From DASXBA01 sp036406475 (lineage in GTDB: Bacteria > Actinomycetota > Thermoleophilia > Solirubrobacterales > Thermoleophilaceae): DNA of 43,557 nt. Under the pieces are notes generated by a model. It saw only the letters and a list, made by a program, of their open reading frames with translations. It searched no databases and was not told where the DNA came from. The stretch covers positions 1-43,557 of the forward strand of contig DASXBA010000084.1 of NCBI GenBank assembly GCA_036406475.1, given 5' to 3'. How positions within the stretch are numbered: position 1 is the first letter of the stretch; each line of letters begins with the position of its first letter. Shown piece after piece: positions 32,278 through 40,142 of this stretch. The translations under genes and the position numbers were made by a program.

Positions 32278-33161
32278 ACCCGCGCGCCCCCGAGCTGCGC
32301 GGCGATCTGCTCCACGCTCCAGTCGCCGTCCGTGGTGATGCCGTCCTCGACCGTCCAGCCGCTCAGCTCGGAGATCGCTCCGCCCTGGACCGAGAAGAGC
32401 TTGCCGGTCAGCTCGCAGTCCTCGCCCGCCAGGTAGGCGACGAGCGGGGACACGTGGCGCGGGTGGAAGGCATCGAAGGCGTCCGGGTCGTCGGGCTCCT
32501 TCATCATCTCGCCGATCGGGCCGGGCGTCTGGACCGTGAGCCGCGTACGCGCCACCGGCGCGATCGCGTTCACGCGCACGCCGTAGCGACCGAGCTCCTG
32601 CGACGCGACCAGGCTCAGCGCCGCGATCCCCGCCTTGGCGGCGCCGTAGTTGACCTGCCCCGCGTTGGGCATGAACGTGCCCGATCCCGAGGCGGTGTTG
32701 ACCACCGCGGCCCTTACCTCCTCGCCCGCCTTGCTCCGCTCGCGCCAGTGCGCTCCCGCGTGGTGGAGGGCGCAGAAGTGGCCTTTCAGGTGGACGGCCA
32801 GCACGGCGTCCCACTGCTCCTCGGTCATCGAGACGATGAACGCGTCGCGCAGGATGCCCGCGTTATTCACCAGCACGTCGAGGCGGCCGTAGGCGTCGAC
32901 CGCCTGCGCCACGAGGCCCGCCGCGCCGTCCCAGGTCGAGACATCGTCGTGGTTGGCCACGGCCTCGCCGCCCGCGGCCTCGATCTCGTCGACCACGGCC
33001 TGCGCCGCCGAAGCGTCCTCGCCCGTCCCGTCCGCGGCGCCGCCGAGGTCGTTGACCACGACCTTCGCGCCCTCGCTCGCGAACAGCAGGGCGTGCTCGC
33101 GGCCGATGCCGCGGCCCGCGCCCGTGATCGCGGCGATCCTTCCCTCGAGCGACCTGCTCAT
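32274..33161 (-). CDS. SDR, probable (3R)-hydroxyacyl-CoA dehydrogenase
   Basis: A 295-residue SDR of the type found in the multifunctional enzyme 2 / 17-beta-HSD4 group. It has TGAGRGIGREHALLFASEGA, then VVVNDLGG, which is diagnostic for that group, NNAG, Ser in NTASGSG and YGAAK. The extra C-terminal segment (LFSVQGGAISEL) is also shared. In the pathway it would oxidise a 3-hydroxyacyl-CoA to the 3-ketoacyl-CoA, directly after the MaoC hydratase encoded upstream. ATG 33161 is coupled by ATGA to MaoC. Confidence 0.88.
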   Translation of the reverse strand: MSRSLEGRIAAITGAGRGIGREHALLFASEGAKVVVNDLGGAADGTGEDASAAQAVVDEIEAAGGEAVANHDDVSTWDGAAGLVAQAVDAYGRLDVLVNNAGILRDAFIVSMTEEQWDAVLAVHLKGHFCALHHAGAHWRERSKAGEEVRAAVVNTASGSGTFMPNAGQVNYGAAKAGIAALSLVASQELGRYGVRVNAIAPVARTRLTVQTPGPIGEMMKEPDDPDAFDAFHPRHVSPLVAYLAGEDCELTGKLFSVQGGAISELSGWTVEDGITTDGDWSVEQIAAQLGGARV

Positions 33162-34012
33162 CGAGCCACCTCCGCAAGCCCGTCCTTGATCACGACGTCG
33201 CCGCTGTCCGAGCTCGTCTCGTACGAGTAGGCGCCGTCCCCGTCCCAGATCCGCGTCGTGATGGCCTGCTTCGGCTGCACGGTCTTCGAGAAGCGCACGG
33301 CCAGCCGCCTGAGCCGCTCGGGGTCGTCGGGGCAGGCGTGCTGGATCGCCGCAACCGACGTGAAGGCCATCGTGCAGAGCCCGTGGATGATGATCCCGGG
33401 CAGGCCCATCGCCTTGGCCACCTCGTCGTCGAGGTGGATCGGCATCGGGTCGCCGGCCGCCTCCGAATAGCGGAAGGTCTGGTCCTCGTCGAAGGTCTGC
33501 TCGACCTCGGCGTCGGGCGAGCGCTCCCGCAGCGACTCGTCGAAGCCGTGCGCGGGCGGCGTCTCGCCTGCGCCCTCTTCCACCTGGGCCCCGCGGACGA
33601 AGGACATCATGTACTGCTCCACGAGCAGCTCGTCGCTGTCCTTGTCGCGGGTCTCGCCCTTGACGGTCACCGTCACCCCCGAGGAGCGGCCCTGGACGCC
33701 GATCGGCACGGCGCGCGTGACGAGCGTCGTGTCCGGCCGGATCGGCGCATGGAAATGGAAGTCCTGCTCGCCGTGCAGGACCATCATCAGGAGGTCGCCC
33801 GGGATCACGCTGGTGGTGGCCGCCGCCAGCGCGCCGAAGGCCGGCACGATCGCGAACACCGGCGGGGCCAGGTCGCCCGACGCGTGCGGCGCGATCGGGT
33901 CGTTAGTGGCGGCCGCGTAGGCCTTGATGCGGTCGCGCTCGACCGCGAACTCGTCGGGATCGCCCCAGGCGCCGATCTTGTCGACGCCGAACTGCGGGGT
34001 GGTCACGCTCAT
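33158..34012 (-). CDS. MaoC-type enoyl-CoA hydratase (double hot-dog)
   Basis: A 284-residue protein with two hot-dog halves: N-terminal MaoC-like domain (about 1-145) and C-terminal catalytic MaoC domain (about 155-284). The second half carries the hydratase-2 motif AGDPMPIHLDDEVAKAMG with Asp and His in place and IIIHGL after it. It would hydrate a 2-enoyl-CoA to the (3R)-hydroxyacyl-CoA for the SDR encoded next. ATG 34012 has AGGAGG nine bases upstream and overlaps the acyl-CoA dehydrogenase stop in ATGA. Confidence 0.92.
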   Translation of the reverse strand: MSVTTPQFGVDKIGAWGDPDEFAVERDRIKAYAAATNDPIAPHASGDLAPPVFAIVPAFGALAAATTSVIPGDLLMMVLHGEQDFHFHAPIRPDTTLVTRAVPIGVQGRSSGVTVTVKGETRDKDSDELLVEQYMMSFVRGAQVEEGAGETPPAHGFDESLRERSPDAEVEQTFDEDQTFRYSEAAGDPMPIHLDDEVAKAMGLPGIIIHGLCTMAFTSVAAIQHACPDDPERLRRLAVRFSKTVQPKQAITTRIWDGDGAYSYETSSDSGDVVIKDGLAEVAR

Positions 34013-35115
34013 GTGGTGGTTACCTCCTGTCGTGCCTGCTTGATGAGCTCCTCGGCCACGTGCTCGCCGGCGCCGGCGACCCCGCCGAGCAGGATTCTCG
34101 AGAGCTGGGCGCGGCGCCAGTAGAGCGGGGCGTCGTGCTCCCAGGTCGAGCCGATTCCGCCGTGGACCGCGAGGCAGGTGCGCGTGCCGTAGGCCGCGGC
34201 CTGCTCGCCCGCCACGCGGGCGCAGTTGGCGGCCAGCGCAAGCTCGTCCGGCCGCGACTCCGCCGCGAGCCCCGCGTAGTAGCAGAGGCTGCGCGCGGTG
34301 CCGGCGTGGCGCATGATCTCCACGATCTGGTGCTTGACCGCCTGGAAGCTGCCGATGGCGCGGCCGAACGCGTGGCGCTCCTTGGCGTAGGCCGTGGCCA
34401 TCTCCTGCACCGCCTCGGCCACGCCGAGGGCGTCCGCCGCGAGCAGCGCCTGGCCGCTGTGCCAGGCCTCGGCGAGCACGTCCGCGTCCACGCCGAGCTC
34501 GCTGGCCTCGGCCCCCTCGAGCCGCACGTGGGCAAGAGGCCGGGTGGCGTCGGAGCGGACGACCTTCTCCACGGAGACGGATGCGGCCTCGACCAGCGCG
34601 GCGCCCCCGCCGGCGTAAGGGACCACGAGCAGGTCCGCGCCCGCCAGGTCGGGCTGGAAGCCTGCGCTGCCGCTCAGGCGGCCGTCCGAGAGCTCCGGGA
34701 GCGGGGCCCGGCGCTCGTCGGACGGAGTCCCCTCGACCGTCCAGTCGGCCGGATCCGCCCAGACCAGCGCCGCGCGGCGGCCACCGTCGGCGAGTAACGG
34801 CAGCAGACTGCCGGCGAGCTCGCTGCGCGAGAGGACGAAGGTGGCGCCGAGGTGGCCGAGCAGGCCGGCGCCGGTGAGCCGGCGGCCGCACTGCTCCATC
34901 ACGAGCATCGCGTCGAACACCGTGAGCCCGGCCCCGCCGTGCTCCTCCGGCACCAGGAGGCCCGTCCAGCCGGCCTCGCCCGCGGTCCTCCAGATGCTCG
35001 GGAGCTCGCCGCCGTCGAGCGCCGCCCGGGCGCCGGCGATCGTGTCGATTCGCGACAGCGCGCCCGCCGCGGCCTCGCGGAGCATCGCCTGCTCGTCGGA
35101 GAGCTCGAAGTTCAT
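34009..35115 (-). CDS. Acyl-CoA dehydrogenase, second subunit type
   Basis: A 368-residue flavoprotein of the acyl-CoA dehydrogenase family: N-terminal helical domain (about 1-115), middle beta domain, and C-terminal helical domain with FGRAIGSFQAVKHQ and VHGGIGSTWEHDAPLYWRRA. It is shorter than its neighbour and of the type that pairs with a second, different subunit (as in the FadE28-FadE29 / ChsE1-ChsE2 heterotetramers of steroid side-chain degradation). ATG 35115 overlaps the first dehydrogenase by ATGA, which fits a two-subunit enzyme. The substrate CoA ester is unknown. Confidence 0.9.
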   Translation of the reverse strand: MNFELSDEQAMLREAAAGALSRIDTIAGARAALDGGELPSIWRTAGEAGWTGLLVPEEHGGAGLTVFDAMLVMEQCGRRLTGAGLLGHLGATFVLSRSELAGSLLPLLADGGRRAALVWADPADWTVEGTPSDERRAPLPELSDGRLSGSAGFQPDLAGADLLVVPYAGGGAALVEAASVSVEKVVRSDATRPLAHVRLEGAEASELGVDADVLAEAWHSGQALLAADALGVAEAVQEMATAYAKERHAFGRAIGSFQAVKHQIVEIMRHAGTARSLCYYAGLAAESRPDELALAANCARVAGEQAAAYGTRTCLAVHGGIGSTWEHDAPLYWRRAQLSRILLGGVAGAGEHVAEELIKQARQEVTTT

Positions 35116-36302
35116 ACGCCCGCCTTCTCGGCGCGCATCTCGCTGAACGGCTTGTCCTTGTCGAAGCGCGGCTCCGGCGGCAGCCCGAGCACGCGCTCGC
35201 CGATCGTGTTGAGGAGGATCTCGTTGGTGCCGCCTGCGGTCCGGAGCGACTCGAGCTCGGAGGCCAGCCCGCCGAACTCGCCCTCGAGCGCGTCGGGTCC
35301 GAGCACGTCGGCCAGCAGCTCGCAGGCCTCGCGCCCTCCCTGGACGAGGCCGATCTTGCCGAGCCCCGCTTCGGGCCCCGGGATCTGGCCGCGCTCGAGG
35401 GCGGTCAGCGCGCGGTAGGCGGTGTAGCGGAGCGCGATCCACTCGACGGCCACGCTCGCCAGCCGCTGGCGCGTGCCGCTCTCCTCGAGCGCCGGCAGGC
35501 CGAGCATCGGCCGGACGAGCCGCACCGGCTCGAACGAGAACTGGTCGAGCGCCGAGAGGACGGCCATGCGCTCGAACATCAGCGTCGTCATCGCCACGGC
35601 CCAGCCGGCGTCGACCGGCCCGACCGTGGCCTCCTCGTCGAGCTCGACGTCGTCCACGAAGACCTCGTTGAAGTTCTCCTCGCCGGAGATCTGGCGTAGC
35701 GGCCGCACGGTCACGCCCGGGGCGTCCATCGGAATCACGAACATCGTCAGGCCCTTGTGCTTGGGCACGTCCGGGTCGGTGCGTGCGAGCAGCAGGCCGA
35801 AGTCGGCGAACTGGCCGAGCGTGGTCCAGACCTTCTGCCCGCTCAGCCTCCAGCCGCCGTTCTCGCGGCGGGCCCGGGTCTGGATGCCGGCCAGGTCGGA
35901 GCCCGCGGCGGGCTCGGAGAAGAGCTGGCACCAGCCCTCGTCGCCGCTCAGCATGGGCGCCAGGTAGCGGCTCTTCTGCTCCTCGCTGCCGTAGGCGATG
36001 ATCGTTGGGCCGAGCTCGCCGATCGCGATGTGGTCGAGGATCCCGGCGCAGCCCGCCCGGGCGATCTCGGAGTTGACGATCATCGCCTCGGCCGGCCCGA
36101 GGCCCGCGCCGCCGTATTCCTCCGGCCATGTGACTCCCACGAGCTTCGCCTCCGCCAGCCTGGCCTGCCAGGTGCGGTAGGGCGCGATGTCGTCGGCGTG
36201 GAGGCCGGACGCCGGAGGGGGCGACTCGTCGCGGTGCTCCTCGAGCCACGCGCGCACTCCCGCCCGGTAGGCGGCCTGATCCGGAGTGTCCTTCAGGTCC
36301 AT
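35112..36302 (-). CDS. Acyl-CoA dehydrogenase, first subunit type
   Basis: A 396-residue acyl-CoA dehydrogenase; first gene of the catabolic operon. FAD and substrate regions are CQLFSEPAAGSDLAG and WRLSGQKVWTTLGQFADF. Near the C-terminus, RTAGGTNEILLNTIGERVLG has Gly where MCAD-type enzymes carry the catalytic Glu (YEGT), as in FadE26-29-like subunits that work in pairs. It would form an alpha,beta double bond with the partner encoded immediately downstream. ATG 36302 lies 24 bases from the operator at 36327-36348, so the TetR repressor encoded in the other direction probably controls it. Confidence 0.91.
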   Translation of the reverse strand: MDLKDTPDQAAYRAGVRAWLEEHRDESPPPASGLHADDIAPYRTWQARLAEAKLVGVTWPEEYGGAGLGPAEAMIVNSEIARAGCAGILDHIAIGELGPTIIAYGSEEQKSRYLAPMLSGDEGWCQLFSEPAAGSDLAGIQTRARRENGGWRLSGQKVWTTLGQFADFGLLLARTDPDVPKHKGLTMFVIPMDAPGVTVRPLRQISGEENFNEVFVDDVELDEEATVGPVDAGWAVAMTTLMFERMAVLSALDQFSFEPVRLVRPMLGLPALEESGTRQRLASVAVEWIALRYTAYRALTALERGQIPGPEAGLGKIGLVQGGREACELLADVLGPDALEGEFGGLASELESLRTAGGTNEILLNTIGERVLGLPPEPRFDKDKPFSEMRAEKAGV

Positions 36303-36326
36303 GCGAGCAGCGGCAAGCTAGCACAG

Positions 36327-36348
36327 AAACAGACAGGTGTGACTGTTT
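36327..36348. promoter_or_regulatory. Operator site a (TetR regulon)
   Basis: AAACAG-N10-CTGTTT, a 22-bp palindrome whose inner bases also keep partial symmetry (CA...TG). It lies between the divergent acyl-CoA dehydrogenase (start 36302) and TetR (start 36373) genes. The inner part, in reverse, contains GTCACACCTG, identical in site b. Confidence 0.75.
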
Positions 36349-36372
36349 GTTGCCGTGGTACCCTGGCTCAGG

Positions 36373-36999
36373 ATGGCAACCACCGCTACGGGGACGCCCC
36401 GCCGGCGCCGCACTCAGGAGGAGCGCAGCGCCACCACTCGGGCGGCGCTGCTGGACGCGACGATCGAGTGCCTTGCCGAGTACGGCTACGCGAACCTGAC
36501 CACCACCAAGGTCGTGGAGCGGGCCGGTGTCTCCCGCGGCGCCCAGGTCCACCACTTCCCGACCAAGGCGGAGCTCGTCTCGGAGGCCGTGCGCCATCTC
36601 GCCGCCAAGCGCGTCGAGGAGTTCCTCCAGACGATGCCCAAGCTGCCGAGCAGCGAGGAGAAGCGTGTCTCGCGCATCCTCGACCTCATCTGGGAGGTGC
36701 ACAAGAGCCCGCTCTTCGATGCGGCGCTCGAGCTCTGGGTGGCCTCGCGCACCGACCCGGAGCTGCGCGCGAGCCTGGCCGCAGTCGAGCAGAACGTCGC
36801 CGAGACGGTTGCGTCGGTGGGGCCCACGCTCTTCCCGGACGTCGCGAGCCGCCCGAACTTCCAGAGCGACGTGGACGCGACGATGGCCGCGATCCGCGGC
36901 CTGGCGCTGATGCGCTTCGTGGACGATCCCGAGAGCGTCGACCGCCGCTGGCGCCGGACCAAGCGGCGGATGCTCGAGATCTTCGCGGACGAGCGCTAG
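36373..36999 (+). CDS. TetR-family repressor of the catabolic regulon
   Basis: A 208-residue regulator. Its helix-turn-helix lies at about 20-65 (LTTTKVVERAGVSRGAQVHH is the recognition part), and the C-terminal ligand domain is helical. The first 15 residues are basic (TPRRRRTQEER). It is divergent from the acyl-CoA dehydrogenase operon with operator a between the two starts, so autoregulation plus control of the operon is the natural reading; sites b-d would extend this to the thiolase, monooxygenase and P450 units. The inducer is probably a CoA intermediate or the substrate. ATG 36373 is chosen; GTG 36355 is possible. Its stop shares CTAG with the SRPBCC gene. Confidence 0.9.
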   Translation: MATTATGTPRRRRTQEERSATTRAALLDATIECLAEYGYANLTTTKVVERAGVSRGAQVHHFPTKAELVSEAVRHLAAKRVEEFLQTMPKLPSSEEKRVSRILDLIWEVHKSPLFDAALELWVASRTDPELRASLAAVEQNVAETVASVGPTLFPDVASRPNFQSDVDATMAAIRGLALMRFVDDPESVDRRWRRTKRRMLEIFADER

Positions 37000-37460
37000 G
37001 CCGGCGCGCCCTCGGCGAGCAGCTCGCGCACGCGCTCGAGCGACTCCGTCGCCGCCTGGCGCGCCTCCTTCTCGAGCTTCTTCAGCATCGGGCTGATCGC
37101 CCTGCCGCTGAAGCTGCTCTCGTGAGTCACGCGGGTGCCGGCCTCGCCCGAGCGCTCCACGAGCGCCCGGATCCCCATCCTCGTCCCCATCGGACCGCGG
37201 CCGTCGATGCCGACCACGTGCGGCGGCGACCACTCGACCACCGTCCAGTCCACGTTCGCCGGGATGCCCATCACCTTGATCCGCTCGGTCACGATCGTGC
37301 CGACCCGGACCCGCTCGATCGGCGGCGGCGGGTCGTCCGGGAAGCCCTCGTGCAGCCTGAACCACTCGGGAAAGCGGCCGAAGTCCGACACGAGCTCCCA
37401 GGCCCGCTCGAGCGGGGCGTCCAGCTCGAGGATCTCGGCGACTACGACCTCAGGCGCCAT
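36996..37460 (-). CDS. SRPBCC (START-like) protein, paralog of the one at 41811
   Basis: A 154-residue SRPBCC/polyketide-cyclase-like protein with a hydrophobic cavity fold (AWELVSDFGRFPEWF, then VMGIP...VDWTVVEW, GPMGTR, and a long C-terminal helix MLKKLEKEARQAATESLERV). It shares the MG(I/M)P, WTV and G.GPMGT elements with the 143-residue protein at 41811. Such proteins bind or transform hydrophobic ligands. ATG 37460 lies inside the end of the thiolase gene (11-base overlap), so the two form one unit under operator b. The exact function is unknown. Confidence 0.85.
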   Translation of the reverse strand: MAPEVVVAEILELDAPLERAWELVSDFGRFPEWFRLHEGFPDDPPPPIERVRVGTIVTERIKVMGIPANVDWTVVEWSPPHVVGIDGRGPMGTRMGIRALVERSGEAGTRVTHESSFSGRAISPMLKKLEKEARQAATESLERVRELLAEGAPA

Positions 37461-38658
37461 TCGACGCCGGCTGGTACAGGGTCACCACGACCGCCCCGCC
37501 GATGCCGATGTTGTGCTGGAGGGCGGTCTTCGCGCCCTCGACCTGGCGCTTGTCGGCCTTGCCGCGCAGCTGCCAGGTGAGCTCCGAGCACTGCGCCAGG
37601 CCGGTCGCTCCCAGCGGGTGGCCCTTGGAGATCAGGCCGCCCGACGGGTTCACCACCGGGCCGTCGCCGCCGTAGGTGGTGGCCTCGGCCTCCACCAGCT
37701 TGTGGGCCTCGCCCTCCTCGGCGAGCCCGAGCGCCTCGTAGGTGATCATCTCGTTGGCCGAGAAGCAGTCGTGGAGCTCGATCACGTCGACCTCCTCGGG
37801 ACCGACCTCGGCCTCCTCGTACACGGCGTCGGCGGCCTTCTTGGTCATCTTGCCGCCCACCACGCTGATCGCGCTCTTGTCCTCGAACGACTCGGGGGTG
37901 TCGGTGACCATGGTCTGCGCCACGATCTCGACCGCGCGATCCCAGAGGTCGTGCTCGTCCACGAAGCGTTCGCTGGCCACGATCGCCGCGCCCGAGCCGT
38001 CCGACGTCGGGGAGCACTGGAGGAGCGTGAGCGGCAACGGCTCGTAGATGACGCGCGCGTCCCGGACCTCGTCGAGCGTGTACTCGTCCTGGAATTGCGA
38101 GTACGGGTTGTTCACCGAGTGCTTGTGGTTCTTGTAGCCGATCCAGGCGTAGTGCTCGGGCTTGGAGCCGTACTTCTCCATGTGCTCGCAGCCGGCCATG
38201 CCGAACATCTGCGGCGCGGGCGGCGCAGCCACCATCTCGCGCACCTCGGCGAGCGCGTTGAAGTGGCGCATCGTCGGCTGCTCGCGGTCCATGAAGTTGG
38301 CGCCGAGCGAGCCCTTCTGCATCTTCTCGAAGCCCAGGGCGAGCGTGCAGTCGGCGAGGCCGCCCTTGACCATCTGCCGCGCCATGTAGAGCGCGGTCGA
38401 GCCGGTGGAGCAGTTGTTGTTCACGTTCGTCACCGGGATGCCGGTGATGCCGAGCTCGTAGACCGCCCGCTGGCCGGACGTCGACTCGCCGTAGCAGTAG
38501 CCGACGCACGCCTGCTCGATCTCGTCGTAGGAGATGCCCGCGTCCTCGAGCGCGTTGGTGCCCGCCTCTCGCGCCATGTCCGGGTAGTCCCACTCGCGCG
38601 TCTGGGGCTTTTCGAACTTCGTCATTCCCACGCCGATCACGTATGTCTTCTCGCTCAT
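37450..38658 (-). CDS. SCP-x/lipid-transfer-type thiolase
   Basis: A 402-residue thiolase of the sterol-carrier-protein-x/Ltp2 type, which cleaves a 3-ketoacyl-CoA. Active-site Cys83 is in NNNCSTGSTA, His in ELHDCFS and the C-terminal GHPLGATG loop. Unlike bulk FadA thiolases, this type acts on branched or cyclic side chains (the mycobacterial Ltp2 works with an aldolase partner). It completes the beta-oxidation set encoded in the neighbouring operon. ATG 38658 lies 18 bases from operator b (38676-38697). It is followed by the overlapping SRPBCC gene. Confidence 0.92.
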   Translation of the reverse strand: MSEKTYVIGVGMTKFEKPQTREWDYPDMAREAGTNALEDAGISYDEIEQACVGYCYGESTSGQRAVYELGITGIPVTNVNNNCSTGSTALYMARQMVKGGLADCTLALGFEKMQKGSLGANFMDREQPTMRHFNALAEVREMVAAPPAPQMFGMAGCEHMEKYGSKPEHYAWIGYKNHKHSVNNPYSQFQDEYTLDEVRDARVIYEPLPLTLLQCSPTSDGSGAAIVASERFVDEHDLWDRAVEIVAQTMVTDTPESFEDKSAISVVGGKMTKKAADAVYEEAEVGPEEVDVIELHDCFSANEMITYEALGLAEEGEAHKLVEAEATTYGGDGPVVNPSGGLISKGHPLGATGLAQCSELTWQLRGKADKRQVEGAKTALQHNIGIGGAVVVTLYQPASNGA

Positions 38659-38675
38659 GGCGCGGCAGGATACAG

Positions 38676-38697
38676 AAAGAGTCACACCTGACTGTTT
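38676..38697. promoter_or_regulatory. Operator site b, inside the 3' end of the monooxygenase gene
   Basis: AAAGAG-N10-CTGTTT, with a perfect inner palindrome AGTCA-CACC-TGACT; 20 of 22 positions agree with site a read in reverse. It overlaps the last codons and the stop of the flavin monooxygenase (38682) and sits 18 bases before the thiolase start, both on the minus strand. Confidence 0.75.
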
Positions 38698-40142
38698 GTT
38701 ACCTCGAACTCGCGCGGATCCGGGTCGCGGAGCATGGCCTGGTGGCGCTCGGGCGTCCACGGCCAAACCTCGGGCTTGCCGTCCTTGCCGAGGTACCAGC
38801 TGTCGCAGCCGGTGGTCCAGACGGTGTCGGGCATCGCGCCGCGCATGTCGCGGTTGAAGCGGTCCATCGCCTCGGCGCTGGGCGCGACGGTCGCCAGCCG
38901 TCCGTCCTGCCACATCCGGATCCAGCGCATGGCGAAGTCCGCCTGCGCCTCCGCGATCGCCACCAGCGAGTAGTTGCCGACGGGGCTGTGCGGGCCCATC
39001 AGCATGAAGAAGTTGGGGAAGCCGGCGATCGCCACCGTGCGGTGGGCGCGCGGTCCCTCGCTCCACACGTCGTCGAGGTCGATCCCGCCCTCGCCGACCA
39101 CGTCGATCGGCCGCGTGTAGGCGTGCGAGTCGAAGCCCGTGGCGTAGACGATCACGTCGACGTCGTGGTGGCGGCCGTCGCTCGTCACGATGCCGGTCTC
39201 GTCGATCCGCTCGATCCCCTCCCTGACGAGCTCCACGTTCGGCCGCTGCATCGCCGAGTAGAAGCCGGTCGAGACCACCAGGCGCTTGCACATCGGCTCG
39301 TAGTCCGGGGTGAGCCCGTGCCGGAGCTGCGGGTCGCGCACGGTCTTCAGGTGCATCCGGCAGATCCAGCCGATCAGCCGCCGCTGCCAGCCCGGCCGGA
39401 CCACCGCCCGCGAGAAGGTGTGGCGCAGTGCCCACTGCGTGAGCCCGTACTCGAAGCGGCCGAGCCACGGGAAGCGGCGCTGCAGGCGCCGCTCCCAGCG
39501 CCCGTAGGGCCGGTTGGGCGCCGGCAGGATCCACTGCGGGGTGCGCTGGAAGTGGGCGAGCCGGCCGGCGATCCCGGCCAGGTCGGTCACGATCTGGACG
39601 CCGGTCGAGCCGGTGCCGATCACAGCGATGCGCTTGCCCGCGAGCTTCACGTCGTGGTCCCAGCGGGCGGAGTGGAACGACGCGCCCGCGAAGCTGTCCA
39701 TGCCCTCTATCTCCGGCAGTCGCGGGTGGTGCAGCACACCGCAGGCGGAGACCACGAAGTCGGCTGAAAGAAAGGGCCCCGTCCCCTTTGTTTCAATCGT
39801 CCAGCGGCCGCCGTCGTAGCGCGCGCCCGTCACCTCCGTGCCGGTCTTCAGGTGCGGCCGCAGGCCGTACTTGTCGGCCGCGCGCTCGAAGTAGCCCCAG
39901 ATCTCGGGGCCGGGCGCGAACACCTGGCTCCAGTCCGGGTTGAGCTCGAACGAGTACTGGTAGAAGCGCGAGGGGACGTCGCAGGAGAGGCCGGGGTAGG
40001 TGTTGTCGCGCCACGTCCCGCCGACCGACTCGGCCTTCTCGTAGATCGTGAAGCTGTCGATGCCGGCGCGCTTGAGCTTGATGCCCATGCAGAGGCCGGA
40101 CATCCCGGCGCCGACGATGGCGACCGTGGGCGTCCGGTTCAC
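38682..40142 (-). CDS. Baeyer-Villiger-type flavin monooxygenase
   Basis: A 486-residue FAD- and NADPH-dependent monooxygenase. FAD-binding GAGMSG (11-16), the monooxygenase fingerprint FAGASFHSARW (151-161, the FxGxxxHxxxW motif, followed by D rather than the usual P), NADPH-binding GTGSTG (176-181) and YATGFD near residue 350. Enzymes of this type insert oxygen next to a ketone and produce esters or lactones. Within the regulon it would act after the P450 and SDRs and before the hydrolases. ATG 40142 is coupled by ATGA to the SDR gene upstream. Its 3' end carries operator b. Confidence 0.9.
   Translation of the reverse strand: MNRTPTVAIVGAGMSGLCMGIKLKRAGIDSFTIYEKAESVGGTWRDNTYPGLSCDVPSRFYQYSFELNPDWSQVFAPGPEIWGYFERAADKYGLRPHLKTGTEVTGARYDGGRWTIETKGTGPFLSADFVVSACGVLHHPRLPEIEGMDSFAGASFHSARWDHDVKLAGKRIAVIGTGSTGVQIVTDLAGIAGRLAHFQRTPQWILPAPNRPYGRWERRLQRRFPWLGRFEYGLTQWALRHTFSRAVVRPGWQRRLIGWICRMHLKTVRDPQLRHGLTPDYEPMCKRLVVSTGFYSAMQRPNVELVREGIERIDETGIVTSDGRHHDVDVIVYATGFDSHAYTRPIDVVGEGGIDLDDVWSEGPRAHRTVAIAGFPNFFMLMGPHSPVGNYSLVAIAEAQADFAMRWIRMWQDGRLATVAPSAEAMDRFNRDMRGAMPDTVWTTGCDSWYLGKDGKPEVWPWTPERHQAMLRDPDPREFEVTNSQV

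Noticed and set aside
31411..32814. Upstream extension of the alpha/beta hydrolase frame
   Set aside because: The extra part lies inside the SDR gene in another frame and has no SDR or hydrolase features.
34009..37365. 1118-codon minus-strand frame read as one giant protein
   Set aside because: Only the last 368 codons match a family (acyl-CoA dehydrogenase); the rest is the shadow of the first dehydrogenase and TetR.
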